Shown in pieces: positions 8,675 to 16,169 of a stretch of 44,424 bases of DNA. The stretch covers positions 1 through 44,424 of IMG/VR virus record IMGVR_UViG_3300035670_000415. One strand, written 5' to 3'. Every line of letters begins with the position of its first letter. Positions within the stretch are counted from its first letter, which is position 1. The stretch comes from a virus. Under the pieces are notes generated by a model. That model ran no database searches. It was not told where the DNA came from and worked only from the letters and a program-made list of their open reading frames with translations. The position numbers and the translations under genes are program-made.

Positions 8675-9265
8675 ATGCCAGGTAATTTAAACGATTTTAA
8701 GTCGAGTTTTAAAACAGATGTTGCTCGAGCGAATAAGTTCGATGTAAGTTTCCCTGTTCCTGCGACTTTAATACTATATCGTAACATATCGCAAAGATTA
8801 ACTTTACGATGTGAAAGTGCAGAAATGCCAGGTAGAAGCTTTGCCACCGCAGAACAGAAAATTTATAACATCTCTGAAAAATTTCCTTATCAAACAACTT
8901 TCAATGATGCAAACTTTACATTTTTAGTATCTGATGATATGGCGGAAAAAGAGTTTTTTGATTCTTGGTTGGAGTTTATCAATCCATCTACAAATTTTAA
9001 TTTTAAATACAAAGGTGATTATTCCACTACAGTTTCGGTTAATCAGTATAATGTAAAAAATGAAAAAACATATAGTGTAGATTTAATTGAAGCATATCCT
9101 GTGGCAGTCAATCAAATGGACTTGGATTGGTCGTCTGACAATTTGCACAAACTGACTGTTACTTTTGCTTACAGTTATTGGAAAGTTAATTCACTCACAA
9201 CAATGCTCAAAACTGCTGTCACATCTGGTATTGGTGGTGCAGTTGCTTCTTTTGGTGGATTATAA
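8675..9265 (+). CDS. gp19: Tail tube protein gp19
   Basis: The 196-aa protein matches the gp19 family. MPGNLNDFKSSFKTDVARAN and FDVSFP at the N-terminus, the RCESAEMPGRSFAT loop (about 48-61), and a C-terminal LTVTFAYSYWKVNS strand are typical. It polymerises as hexameric rings into the tail tube. Length is close to T4 gp19 (163 aa) with a small extension. AAGGAAAAG, 7 bp upstream, is the ribosome site and lies inside the end of the previous gene. Confidence 0.93.
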   Translation: MPGNLNDFKSSFKTDVARANKFDVSFPVPATLILYRNISQRLTLRCESAEMPGRSFATAEQKIYNISEKFPYQTTFNDANFTFLVSDDMAEKEFFDSWLEFINPSTNFNFKYKGDYSTTVSVNQYNVKNEKTYSVDLIEAYPVAVNQMDLDWSSDNLHKLTVTFAYSYWKVNSLTTMLKTAVTSGIGGAVASFGGL

Positions 9266-9294
9266 ATTTGAATTAAATATGAGAGGATAATACT

Positions 9295-10017
9295 ATGGCT
9301 TTACCTAAGATTGATACACCTGTTTATGAACTTGAATTGCCTGTATCAAAAAAGAAAATTAAATTTAGACCATTTCTAGTCAAAGAGCAAAGAAATCTTT
9401 TGATGGCAATGGAAGCAAATGATGCTGACACAATTCAACAAAACATACGACAAGTACTAGAGAACTGTACAATTAGTGAAATTAATTTTGACGAATTGCC
9501 AATTATTGATGTTGAATACTACTTTTTAAATTTACGAGCAAGGTCTGTGGGTGAAGTGGTACAAAACAAATATCGATGTAACAACGAAGTCGAAAATGGT
9601 GAGTGTGGCAACATTATGGAAGTTGATGTTAACGTTTTAGATATCAAAGTTGAAAAAGATGATACCATCAAAGATGAAATTAAAATTACAGACAACATTA
9701 TAGTTAAATTAAAGTATCCGTCTTTTTCAGTATTGAAACGAGCAACAAATGTAGAATCTGCTGCCGATATGGCACTTGATATGATAGCAGAATCAATTGA
9801 ATACATTTATGATGGTGAACAATTCTACTACGCAAAAGAATCCGACCCTGTAGAATTAATTGAGTTTGTTGAGTCTCTAAACCAAGAACAATTTAGTAAA
9901 CTAGAGATGTTTTTTAATCATTTACCAAAAATGAAAAAGAACATTGAAATGACTTGTAGTAAATGTGGATTTCACCATGAGTTAGAAGTGCAAGGCCTCG
10001 AAAGTTTTTTCGGCTAA
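9295..10017 (+). CDS. gp26: Baseplate hub assembly protein gp26-like
   Basis: The 240-aa protein carries the T4 baseplate/gp26 family segment FRPFLVKEQRNLLMAMEAND (about 27-46), LPIIDVEYYFLNLRARSVGE, and two cysteine pairs (about C94/C103 and CSKCGFHH near residues 222-229) suggesting a zinc site. In T4, gp26 is a factor for hub assembly (208 aa). GAGAGGAT lies before the ATG. The last codons include a slippery T-TTT-TTC at 10005-10011 just before the stop, so some product is probably extended (next entry). Confidence 0.87.
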   Translation: MALPKIDTPVYELELPVSKKKIKFRPFLVKEQRNLLMAMEANDADTIQQNIRQVLENCTISEINFDELPIIDVEYYFLNLRARSVGEVVQNKYRCNNEVENGECGNIMEVDVNVLDIKVEKDDTIKDEIKITDNIIVKLKYPSFSVLKRATNVESAADMALDMIAESIEYIYDGEQFYYAKESDPVELIEFVESLNQEQFSKLEMFFNHLPKMKKNIEMTCSKCGFHHELEVQGLESFFG

Positions 10018-10208
10018 TATTTTGTTATGACAATCTGAGAAATTACTACAGAACAAACTTTGCGTTGATGCAACACCACAAATATAGTTTGTCTGAACTT
10101 GAGGCGATGTTACCTTGGGAGAGAGATATTTACGTCAGTATGCTCATTCAGTACATTGAAGAAGAGAATGAAAAAATAAAACAGAAAAATGCAGAAAGAC
10201 GTAGGTAA
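10005..10208 (+). CDS. gp51: gp51-like extension made by probable -1 frameshift from gp26
   Basis: From 10011 to 10208 the -1 frame of gp26 is open for 65 codons with no usable start near its beginning; the first in-frame ATG is at 10068 and lacks a ribosome site. Its product (CYDNLRNYYRTNFALMQHHK, then YSLSELEAMLPWERDIYV) has the look of tail-assembly chaperone T-domains and gp51-type proteins. The heptamer T-TTT-TTC spans the gp26 frame at 10005-10011, so slippage would give a 304-aa gp26-gp51 fusion. The frame ends in TAATG overlapping the next gene. Independent translation from 10068 is the alternative. Confidence 0.72.
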   Translation, partial: FFRLIFCYDNLRNYYRTNFALMQHHKYSLSELEAMLPWERDIYVSMLIQYIEEENEKIKQKNAERRR

Positions 10209-11866
10209 TGCCAGGAATAAAAACATTAAGTCAACAGTTATCTGGTTCAAAAGGTAAAACTGACCGTAAAAAACCAGTTCAACCAAAACTTGAAAAAAAA
10301 GAACAGATTATGCCATCTTCAAAAGAATTGGCATCATCTCTTTTTTCCACATCTAAAAAAAGTCCTGTTGAAAATGTATCCGAGTCTGATTCCATTATTA
10401 TCTCAATGGAAAGATTGTATGATTTAATTAAAAGAAACATTGAAGATGAAAGAAAAGAATTGGATTTAGAAGATTCTTTCAATGAGGAAAAAACAAACGA
10501 AAAAAATAGAAAACATCGAGAATTTATTGAAACTCTTTTATCTCTTAGAAAACCAGAGAAAAAAGTAAAAGATGAGATAAGAGCAAAAAAAGAAGAGGCT
10601 GCAGCCATAAAAGCACCAACAAAAAAGGTGCCTAAAAAATCTGAAAAGATAAAGAAAAAACCATTACCATCTAAGCCACCAGCTGCTCCAGCACCTAAGC
10701 CACCAGCTGCTCCAGCACCTAAGCCACCAGCTGCTCCAGCACCTAAGCCACCAGCACCAAAACCACCAGCACCTAAACCACCAGCACCTAAACCACCAGC
10801 TGCTCCAGCACCTAAACCACCAGCTGCTCCAGCACCTAAGCCACCAGCTGCTCCAGCACCTAAGCCACCAGCTGCTCCAGCACCTAAGCCACCAGCACCA
10901 AAACCACCAGCTGCTCCAGCACCTAAGCCACCAGCACCAAAAGTTGAACCCATAAAACCAACTACACCAAAGTTGGAACCGGTTAAACCTCCTGCTCCAG
11001 CACCTAAGCCTCCTACTGCGGCTCCAGCAAAACCTCCAGTTGCAGCTGCACCTAAAGCTGCAACAATAGCCAAAACTGTTGCAACACCAGGTCCAAAAGC
11101 ATTAGTGGTTGCTGCTTTAATTGCTGCTGGTATAACAAACAAAACAGCTCAAGCAAACATTTTAGCTAACGTAGATAAAGAGAGTGGTTTCAAACCAAGG
11201 TCTGAAGAATTAGGAAAATATTCTGCCAAAACTTTATTTAAATTATATGGACCACCAGGTGTGGAAGGTGGCCAACCTTCTGGTGGAAAAAATAAAGTTC
11301 GTTTTAAAACAATGCAAGAAGCACAAGCTGTTGTTGCTCAAGGTCCAGAAGCAGTTGGTGATATAATCTATGGTGGTAGAATGGGCAACGATAAACCAGG
11401 AGATGGTTACAAATATAGAGGTCGTGGTTTCATTCAGATAACGGGTAAAGATATGTACAGAGCTGTGGGTAAACAGATTGGTGTAGACCTTGAGTCGAAT
11501 CCTGATTTGGCCAATGACCCAGCAATTGCAGCAAAAATTATACCAGCATTTTTTAAATTAAAATTAGGCAAAAAGAAACCAGAAGATTTAGAAAACATTG
11601 ATAAAGTAAATCAAATGGTTGGTTCTGCAAGCGCACAATCGAGAGAAGAACGAAAAAAATTAGCAGAAAAATATAAATCAGAATCGATAAATGGTGAACA
11701 ATTACAAGCTTCGTCACAAGAAAACAAAGATTTGAAAAAAGACATGACAAGTCAAAATTCAGTTATATTAAATAATAATACCACAATTATAAAACAAGGT
11801 GGTGAGAAACAGTATTTAACGGCACCGAAAACCAATGACAAACCACTTTTTCAACAAGTAAACTAA
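10208..11866 (+). CDS. Tail-associated GH19 (chitinase/lysozyme-like) muralytic protein with proline-rich linker
   Basis: This 552-aa protein has three parts. Residues 1-155 are charged and helical. About 156-290 is a Pro/Ala/Lys linker built on PPAAPAPK repeats. About 295-490 resembles glycoside hydrolase family 19: ILANVDKESGF with a candidate catalytic Glu, a second acidic patch SEEL, and the signature YKYRGRGFIQITGKDMYR. GH19 phage enzymes cleave peptidoglycan. Its place between gp26/51 and a tape-measure-like gene suggests a tail hub lysin, possibly substituting for the lysozyme domain missing from gp5. The tail end (about 490-552) is Gln/Asn-rich. Confidence 0.8.
   Translation: MPGIKTLSQQLSGSKGKTDRKKPVQPKLEKKEQIMPSSKELASSLFSTSKKSPVENVSESDSIIISMERLYDLIKRNIEDERKELDLEDSFNEEKTNEKNRKHREFIETLLSLRKPEKKVKDEIRAKKEEAAAIKAPTKKVPKKSEKIKKKPLPSKPPAAPAPKPPAAPAPKPPAAPAPKPPAPKPPAPKPPAPKPPAAPAPKPPAAPAPKPPAAPAPKPPAAPAPKPPAPKPPAAPAPKPPAPKVEPIKPTTPKLEPVKPPAPAPKPPTAAPAKPPVAAAPKAATIAKTVATPGPKALVVAALIAAGITNKTAQANILANVDKESGFKPRSEELGKYSAKTLFKLYGPPGVEGGQPSGGKNKVRFKTMQEAQAVVAQGPEAVGDIIYGGRMGNDKPGDGYKYRGRGFIQITGKDMYRAVGKQIGVDLESNPDLANDPAIAAKIIPAFFKLKLGKKKPEDLENIDKVNQMVGSASAQSREERKKLAEKYKSESINGEQLQASSQENKDLKKDMTSQNSVILNNNTTIIKQGGEKQYLTAPKTNDKPLFQQVN
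10673..10940 (+). repeat. In-frame 24-bp tandem repeats encoding PPAAPAPK
   Basis: Many near-perfect copies of a 24-bp unit (ccaccagctgctccagcacc plus taag) and a shortened 12-bp version ccaccagcacct lie within the GH19 gene. They encode an extended Pro/Ala/Lys linker. The high identity between copies suggests recent slippage or recombination, so length polymorphism is expected. The opposite strand is also open across the repeats by composition only. Confidence 0.9.
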
Positions 11867-13519
11867 ATGATAACGAAAAGATATAAAGACGAAATATTTG
11901 CTTGGGATTCTACCGCATTTGGTGGTAAGGGTTATTGGTATGTTTTGGGTACAAAAGGTGGATTAGGTCGTGCTGCAAGTAGAAAAGAAGCAAAGTTTCT
12001 TGGTAAACCACTTGAAAAAATTTCCGATGTTCAAGTAGATAAAGATTTAAAAGAAGAATCAAAAGGAACTGAAGAGGAAGAAGAAAAAGAAGAAATGTCT
12101 CCTCGACAAATGAAGAGGTTAAAATATGAAAGAGCCAGAATAGTTAGAAGAACGGGTCTTTCAGATTTAATCACTTCACGTCTGGTATCTGGTCAAGGCA
12201 TTGGCCGTTCTGTTGTTGGTAGTATTGGAGAGAAAATCTCTGCTCGTACAACAGGTTTAAAACAAGCATTTGATTTAAGAGAAAAACTAGACCCACTTAA
12301 CATAGCAAAGTTTTTAACAGGTGGCTCATCTTTAGGTCCTGCTCTATTGGGTAGATTATTGGGTCGCAAACAAGAAGATATAGAATATTTTTCTGGTTTT
12401 GGGTCAAGAGGTGGTAGACGCAGAAGACTTGGTACCGCTTCACTTATTTCTTCAGCACTTACAGGTAAGAAAATAACACCATTACCACAAGATGGTGGAG
12501 TTTCTGATGTTGCAAATCAACTGTATGGTTTGTTTAGTGAATACTTTGAACAAAGAAAACAAGAACAAGCTAAAAGAAAAGCTTTTGAAGAAGAAAATAA
12601 AAATGAAGATGATAGACGGCACCAAGAAATAATAAATGCATTAATGAGCATAGGTGCAAAAAAACCTACTGCAACTAAAGTAAAAGAAGGTCAAGAAGAT
12701 AAAAAATCTGGAATTATTGATGTTGTTTCTGATATGTTTGGTTTAGGAAAAACGGCATTAAATGTTTTAAGAAGTATAGGTTTATTTTTTACTGGACCTG
12801 TCGGTCTAGCTATATTAGGCGCAACATCTGTAGCTGCTTTAGGATATTTTTTATTTAAAACTTTTACAAGCGAAACAGCTTTTGAAGATAAAGATTCCGA
12901 ATTATCAAAAGGAATAAGACAGGCAGAAAAAGTTGGTGGTTTAGCTGGTGCTAAAAAACTTTTAGAAGAAAGAGAAAAACTACCAGAATATGAAAGAACA
13001 TTGCTTGATATTAAAGATTTTCAAGAAAATAATAATGAAGGTCAACCATTAAATGATGTTCAATTGGAAATGTATCGCAAACGTGGACCACAAGCATCAA
13101 AAGCAGTTGATGAATATATCAAACAAACAAGACCACAACAAAAAGTAGAACCAGAAAAAAGTTCAAGTTCTCCTTCTATGAAAATTCCTACAGCTGAAAC
13201 TGTACAATCGGGATTGGCTTCACTTGCAGGAAATATGGAAAAAGTAGCTGAAGATTTGAGACCTCAGATGGAATCAATGGCCACAGCTCTTCAAGTACCG
13301 ATGGCCGAGGCTGCAGGTAGAATAGAAGGTGCCATAAAAGAGAATGTGGATTTACAAATGTTGGAAACAAAGATGCAAGAAGTTCCAACTATTTTAAATA
13401 ATGTGGCGGCCGCTGCAACTGCTGAAAAAACTGAAACCGGAGTTACTGGGCCTGTGCCTATACGTAATGATGATGACTCAATAATGAGAGCTCTTCGCCA
13501 AAGTTTTAGAACAGTTTAA
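11867..13519 (+). CDS. Tape-measure-like/tail hub protein (550 aa)
   Basis: The N-terminus has YKDEIFAWDSTAFGGKGYWY and an Arg/Lys-rich helical region. About residues 295-330 form a hydrophobic segment (IGLFFTGPVGLAILGATSVA) flanked by helical charged sequence, and the C-terminal 150 residues are Ala/Met/Glu-rich helix. Tape-measure proteins combine such helices with a membrane-inserting segment, and T4 gp29 has similar size (590 aa). No sequence motif is decisive. The start directly follows the GH19 stop, and the gene ends exactly at the convergent MazG-like gene with no spacer. Confidence 0.5.
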   Translation: MITKRYKDEIFAWDSTAFGGKGYWYVLGTKGGLGRAASRKEAKFLGKPLEKISDVQVDKDLKEESKGTEEEEEKEEMSPRQMKRLKYERARIVRRTGLSDLITSRLVSGQGIGRSVVGSIGEKISARTTGLKQAFDLREKLDPLNIAKFLTGGSSLGPALLGRLLGRKQEDIEYFSGFGSRGGRRRRLGTASLISSALTGKKITPLPQDGGVSDVANQLYGLFSEYFEQRKQEQAKRKAFEEENKNEDDRRHQEIINALMSIGAKKPTATKVKEGQEDKKSGIIDVVSDMFGLGKTALNVLRSIGLFFTGPVGLAILGATSVAALGYFLFKTFTSETAFEDKDSELSKGIRQAEKVGGLAGAKKLLEEREKLPEYERTLLDIKDFQENNNEGQPLNDVQLEMYRKRGPQASKAVDEYIKQTRPQQKVEPEKSSSSPSMKIPTAETVQSGLASLAGNMEKVAEDLRPQMESMATALQVPMAEAAGRIEGAIKENVDLQMLETKMQEVPTILNNVAAAATAEKTETGVTGPVPIRNDDDSIMRALRQSFRTV

Positions 13520-13885
13520 TTATTTTACAAACTTACTAAAATTTGGTGGTTGCCAACCTTCTGGTTTCAAAACTTTACCATCTTCACGTTTAATAACTTT
13601 TCGTGTTGCTTTGTCAATCTTTTTCAGATTACTTAAAGCACCCTCATCCCAAATCTTTTCACAATCCCAACCCTTAGATAACATATAACCAACAATTACC
13701 CAAATCATATCAAAACAAGCATCAATGGTTTCAATATCATCATTATCAAGTCGTGCATTACAGAACTCATTGAATTCTTCTGTAATCAATCTATGATACA
13801 ATATTGATTGTTCATCATTATTTTGAGTTGTAGTTTGGCCAGCAGCTGCCATAAAAACTTGAACGTCTGTAAACACTTTGCTCAT
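13520..13885 (-). CDS. MazG-like/phosphoribosyl-ATP pyrophosphohydrolase-like NTP-PPase
   Basis: The 121-aa all-alpha protein has LITEEFNEF (about 34-42; EExxE-type metal site) and IETIDACFDMIWVIVGYML (ExxD-type helix), the two Mg-binding elements of the MazG/PRA-PH superfamily. These enzymes hydrolyse nucleoside triphosphates to monophosphates; phage members are proposed to alter (p)ppGpp or dNTP pools. An AAGGAG ribosome site precedes the ATG. It converges head to head with the tape-measure-like gene, stops abutting. Confidence 0.75.
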   Translation of the reverse strand: MSKVFTDVQVFMAAAGQTTTQNNDEQSILYHRLITEEFNEFCNARLDNDDIETIDACFDMIWVIVGYMLSKGWDCEKIWDEGALSNLKKIDKATRKVIKREDGKVLKPEGWQPPNFSKFVK

Positions 13886-13946
13886 AATATACTCCTTGAA
13901 GATAAATGGTGCGTACCAAAGGCAGAGGCACCATCCGTATTAAATA

Positions 13947-13953
13947 TATTTAG
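13947..13953 (-). promoter_or_regulatory. Candidate late-type promoter motif CTAAATA before the MazG-like gene
   Basis: The minus strand reads AACTAAATATATTTAATACG immediately after the ahpD stop and about 62 bp before the MazG-like ATG. In the leader, ATGGTGC and GCACCAT can form a 7-bp stem around a 15-nt loop (13906-13934). Motif-based guess only. Confidence 0.3.
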
Positions 13954-14466
13954 TTAAGAATTCAATACTTTTGCTACAGAAGTAATTACTGCCGCAATTC
14001 TACCAACATCACGCAATTGTTCAACAGTCATACCTTCTTTCTTCAACGTATCATAATGTGCTTTGACACAGAAATGACATTTTCCTACAATTGACGCTGC
14101 TAGTGAATATGCTTCGAAATTAATTTTCGTAGTACCGCCATGTGTTGCAATAGCGTTCATACGTAACTGAGCAGGTAATCCAGAGAGATTGGGGTCACCA
14201 ACCATTTCAAGATATGGATACCAAACATTGTTCATACCCATAAGTGATGAAGCAGTTAATGCTGCATCTCTTTCTGTGGCATCTTCCAAACCTGACTGTA
14301 TAAAGCTAACGAGTTTTCCATTACCTGTTGCCATTGCAGCTGCAAGGGCACAACCGTTAGCAACAACAGAGTCCAAAGTGTTACGATTGATAACAGAATC
14401 AAGATTAAGTTTAGTGTCTTTCGCATATTCAGGCAATGCCTCTTTAATAGAATCTACCCAGCTCAC
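13954..14466 (-). CDS. ahpD: AhpD-like alkylhydroperoxidase
   Basis: The 170-aa protein carries the AhpD/CMD active site: E118, C130-HF-C133, H137 (KCHFCVKAHYDTLKKEG). Even the residue numbers match those known for Mycobacterium tuberculosis AhpD. AhpD is a thiol protein that reduces AhpC, using reducing power from a lipoyl-dehydrogenase system. The start is GTG, overlapping the ahpC stop as GTGA, so translation is coupled. With AhpC it forms a two-gene antioxidant unit, unusual for a phage. Electrons would have to come from the host. Confidence 0.92.
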   Translation of the reverse strand: MSWVDSIKEALPEYAKDTKLNLDSVINRNTLDSVVANGCALAAAMATGNGKLVSFIQSGLEDATERDAALTASSLMGMNNVWYPYLEMVGDPNLSGLPAQLRMNAIATHGGTTKINFEAYSLAASIVGKCHFCVKAHYDTLKKEGMTVEQLRDVGRIAAVITSVAKVLNS

Positions 14467-15014
14467 AGAGTTTCTCCTCCAACAGTTCGGTTACAAGCAC
14501 ACAACTCACCAGTTTGAAGTGCATCAAGAACACGCAGAGTTTCTTCTGGTGAACGTCCAACATTCAGATTGTTTACTGTAACGTGTTGAATGACATTATC
14601 AGGGTCAACAATAAAAGTAGCACGTAATGCTGCACCAGCAGGTAGATAGAATACACCAAGTTGTTCAATTAAACTTAGATTTTCATATGTGTCACGATTC
14701 TCACGTTGTGTGTCAGCAAACTGAATGTGTTTAATTTTCTTCAAGTCTTCGTGAGCATTTTGCCACGCCAATTTACAGAATTCGTTATCTGTAGAACCGG
14801 TCAATAGAACGGCATCACGGTCAGCAAAATCTTGAAATAGTTTATCATATGCTACAATTTCTGTTGGGCATACGAATGTAAAGTCTTTTGGATAGTACAC
14901 AATGACTTTCCATTTACCTGCAAATGATTCTTCTGTGATTGTAAAGAAATCATCTTTACCTGGATTCACGCCTGTTACGGCAAATTTCTCAATTTTATCA
15001 CCAACTGTTTTCAT
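14463..15014 (-). CDS. ahpC: AhpC-type peroxiredoxin
   Basis: The 183-aa protein has the peroxidatic site P42-x3-T46-x2-C49 in YYPKDFTFVCPTE and resolving cysteines C172 and C174 in ELCACNR. This C-terminal ELCACN motif is also found in mycobacterial AhpC, which works with AhpD. It reduces H2O2, organic peroxides and peroxynitrite in the cytoplasm. A strong GAGAGGAAA ribosome site and its own sigma70-like promoter lie upstream, separated from gp32 by a terminator. All key residues are intact. Confidence 0.95.
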   Translation of the reverse strand: MKTVGDKIEKFAVTGVNPGKDDFFTITEESFAGKWKVIVYYPKDFTFVCPTEIVAYDKLFQDFADRDAVLLTGSTDNEFCKLAWQNAHEDLKKIKHIQFADTQRENRDTYENLSLIEQLGVFYLPAGAALRATFIVDPDNVIQHVTVNNLNVGRSPEETLRVLDALQTGELCACNRTVGGETL

Positions 15015-15053
15015 TAATATTTCCTCTCAATTTATTCAAGTTAATAGAATTAA

Positions 15054-15082
15054 ACTATACTCTATTACTTAGTGCATGGCAA
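15054..15082 (-). promoter_or_regulatory. Sigma70-like promoter of ahpC-ahpD
   Basis: On the minus strand TTGCCA (15082-15077), a 17-bp spacer and TATAGT (15059-15054) form a good vegetative promoter 40 bp before the ahpC ATG. The -35 box is the same TTGCCA found at the early-type promoters between 32 and 44 kb. This implies host-polymerase, probably early, expression. A TATAAATC box (15134-15127) farther upstream could add late transcription. Confidence 0.6.
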
Positions 15083-15129
15083 CACTAAAAATTATTTTTT
15101 TCACCATGATATTTTTTAATCAACGTGAT

Positions 15130-15160
15130 TTATAAAAACAATAAGGGAGCCAAAGCTCCC
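15130..15160 (-). terminator. Rho-independent terminator after gp32
   Basis: Read on the minus strand, GGGAGC-TTTG-GCTCCC (15160-15145) is followed by TTATTGTTTTTAT. It lies 30 bp after the gp32 stop and isolates ahpCD from the replication operon. Its GGGAG stem resembles the hairpins at 18889 and 32344. Confidence 0.8.
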
Positions 15161-15190
15161 CCTTGTTTACTCTATATTACTAAAGAAGAA

Positions 15191-16084
15191 TTAATCTTCT
15201 TCGGCAAGTTTAGCAAAGTATGCCATGTCATCATCATCTTCAGACAGACTTGGTTCAACAACACGTTTAACAGAAGAACCAGAAGAACGCTGTTCCTCTT
15301 TGATTTGTTCAACAGTTGTCTTTGCTGCAGGTACGTCACCATTCAGACCAAGAACCTTGTCCAGACGTTTCTTTAGTTCGTCATATGACTTGAATTCTTT
15401 ACCATCGGTGAGCGCTTTCAAAGAGTGTTCAGACTTCCAAACTTTTTCAAGTTCATCATCATCTTCAAACAAAGCAGAAGGTGAATCAAATTCCGATTTG
15501 TCATAGTTCTGATAACCATCCAATTTACGAATCTTCAACTTAAAGTTGGCACCTTTCCACAAATCAAATGGATTAATTGGTGTTTCATCTTCGAATTGTG
15601 GATTCATTGCTTCGGTAATCTTATCAAAGATTTTTTTACCAAATTTGAATAGTTTGACTTGACCTTCATTTTCAGGATGTTTTGGGTCAGAAACGATATA
15701 CACGTTTGCAACATAATTAAGTTTGCGTTTCTGTTTACGGACGATATCTTTATTTGCTTCGATGCCAGAATTCCACAAAGCAGAATTGTGTTCACAAATA
15801 GGACATTGTTCATTCTTGGTAGTCAGACAGTTATCAATTAACCATCCACCAGGACCTTGGAATCCATGTGAGAAGATTTTAACCCAAGGCAATGCATCAT
15901 CACCATCCGCTGCAGGTGCAGGTAGGAAACGAATTGTTGCCATACCATTGCCAGCTTTGTCAACTTCTGGTTTCCAGAAATTGTCAGTTTGAGTAGCACC
16001 TTCAGATTGGTTGAGTGCTTCGATTGCTTTGGAGAGTTTGTCGAGATTGCCAGATTGGCGTTTGAGATTTGCAAATGAGCTCAT
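15191..16084 (-). CDS. gp32: Single-stranded DNA-binding protein gp32
   Basis: The 297-aa protein shows the T4 gp32 design: a basic N-terminus for cooperativity (SSFANLKRQSGNLDKLSKAI), a core with the zinc ligands H73, C86, C94, C97 (CPICEHN), and an acidic C-terminus (SLSEDDDDMAYFAKLAEED) that recruits replication partners. T4 gp32 is 301 aa. It coats ssDNA at the fork and represses its own translation. AAAGGAAA precedes the ATG. Three 11-bp repeats in the leader are candidates for the autogenous operator. Confidence 0.95.
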   Translation of the reverse strand: MSSFANLKRQSGNLDKLSKAIEALNQSEGATQTDNFWKPEVDKAGNGMATIRFLPAPAADGDDALPWVKIFSHGFQGPGGWLIDNCLTTKNEQCPICEHNSALWNSGIEANKDIVRKQKRKLNYVANVYIVSDPKHPENEGQVKLFKFGKKIFDKITEAMNPQFEDETPINPFDLWKGANFKLKIRKLDGYQNYDKSEFDSPSALFEDDDELEKVWKSEHSLKALTDGKEFKSYDELKKRLDKVLGLNGDVPAAKTTVEQIKEEQRSSGSSVKRVVEPSLSEDDDDMAYFAKLAEED

Positions 16085-16096
16085 AGTATTTCCTTT

Positions 16097-16129
16097 CGTA
16101 TAAACGGAGTATTAACGGTGTGTAAACGG
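16097..16129 (-). repeat. Three tandem 11-bp repeats in the gp32 leader
   Basis: On the minus strand CCGTTTACACA, CCGTTAATACT and CCGTTTATACG follow one another without gaps and end 4 bp before the AAAGGAAA ribosome site. They would be in the gp32 mRNA if it starts upstream (CTAAATA at 16163). T4 gp32 represses its mRNA by cooperative binding to an unstructured leader, so an operator role is plausible. Repeat structure is directly seen; function inferred. Confidence 0.7.
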
Positions 16130-16156
16130 ATTATCCACTTTATTCATAATATAAAG

Positions 16157-16163
16157 TATTTAG
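16157..16163 (-). promoter_or_regulatory. Candidate late-type promoter motif CTAAATA before gp32
   Basis: The minus strand reads GCCTAAATACTTTATATTATG about 75 bp before the gp32 ATG and just after the HAD-gene stop. TATATT or TATTAT in the same stretch could also be a vegetative -10 box. Assignment uncertain. Confidence 0.3.
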
Positions 16164-16169
16164 GCGCAA

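Noticed and set aside
8709-8897. Minus-strand frame within gp19 and similar antisense frames in gp4 and gp26
   Set aside because: Shadows of well-identified structural genes with no independent signals.
10279-11142. Long minus-strand frame rich in Gly-Ala-Gly-Gly-Leu
   Set aside because: It is the antisense shadow of the proline-rich repeat in the GH19 gene; its repeats follow from the codon composition of the plus-strand protein and no ribosome site is present.
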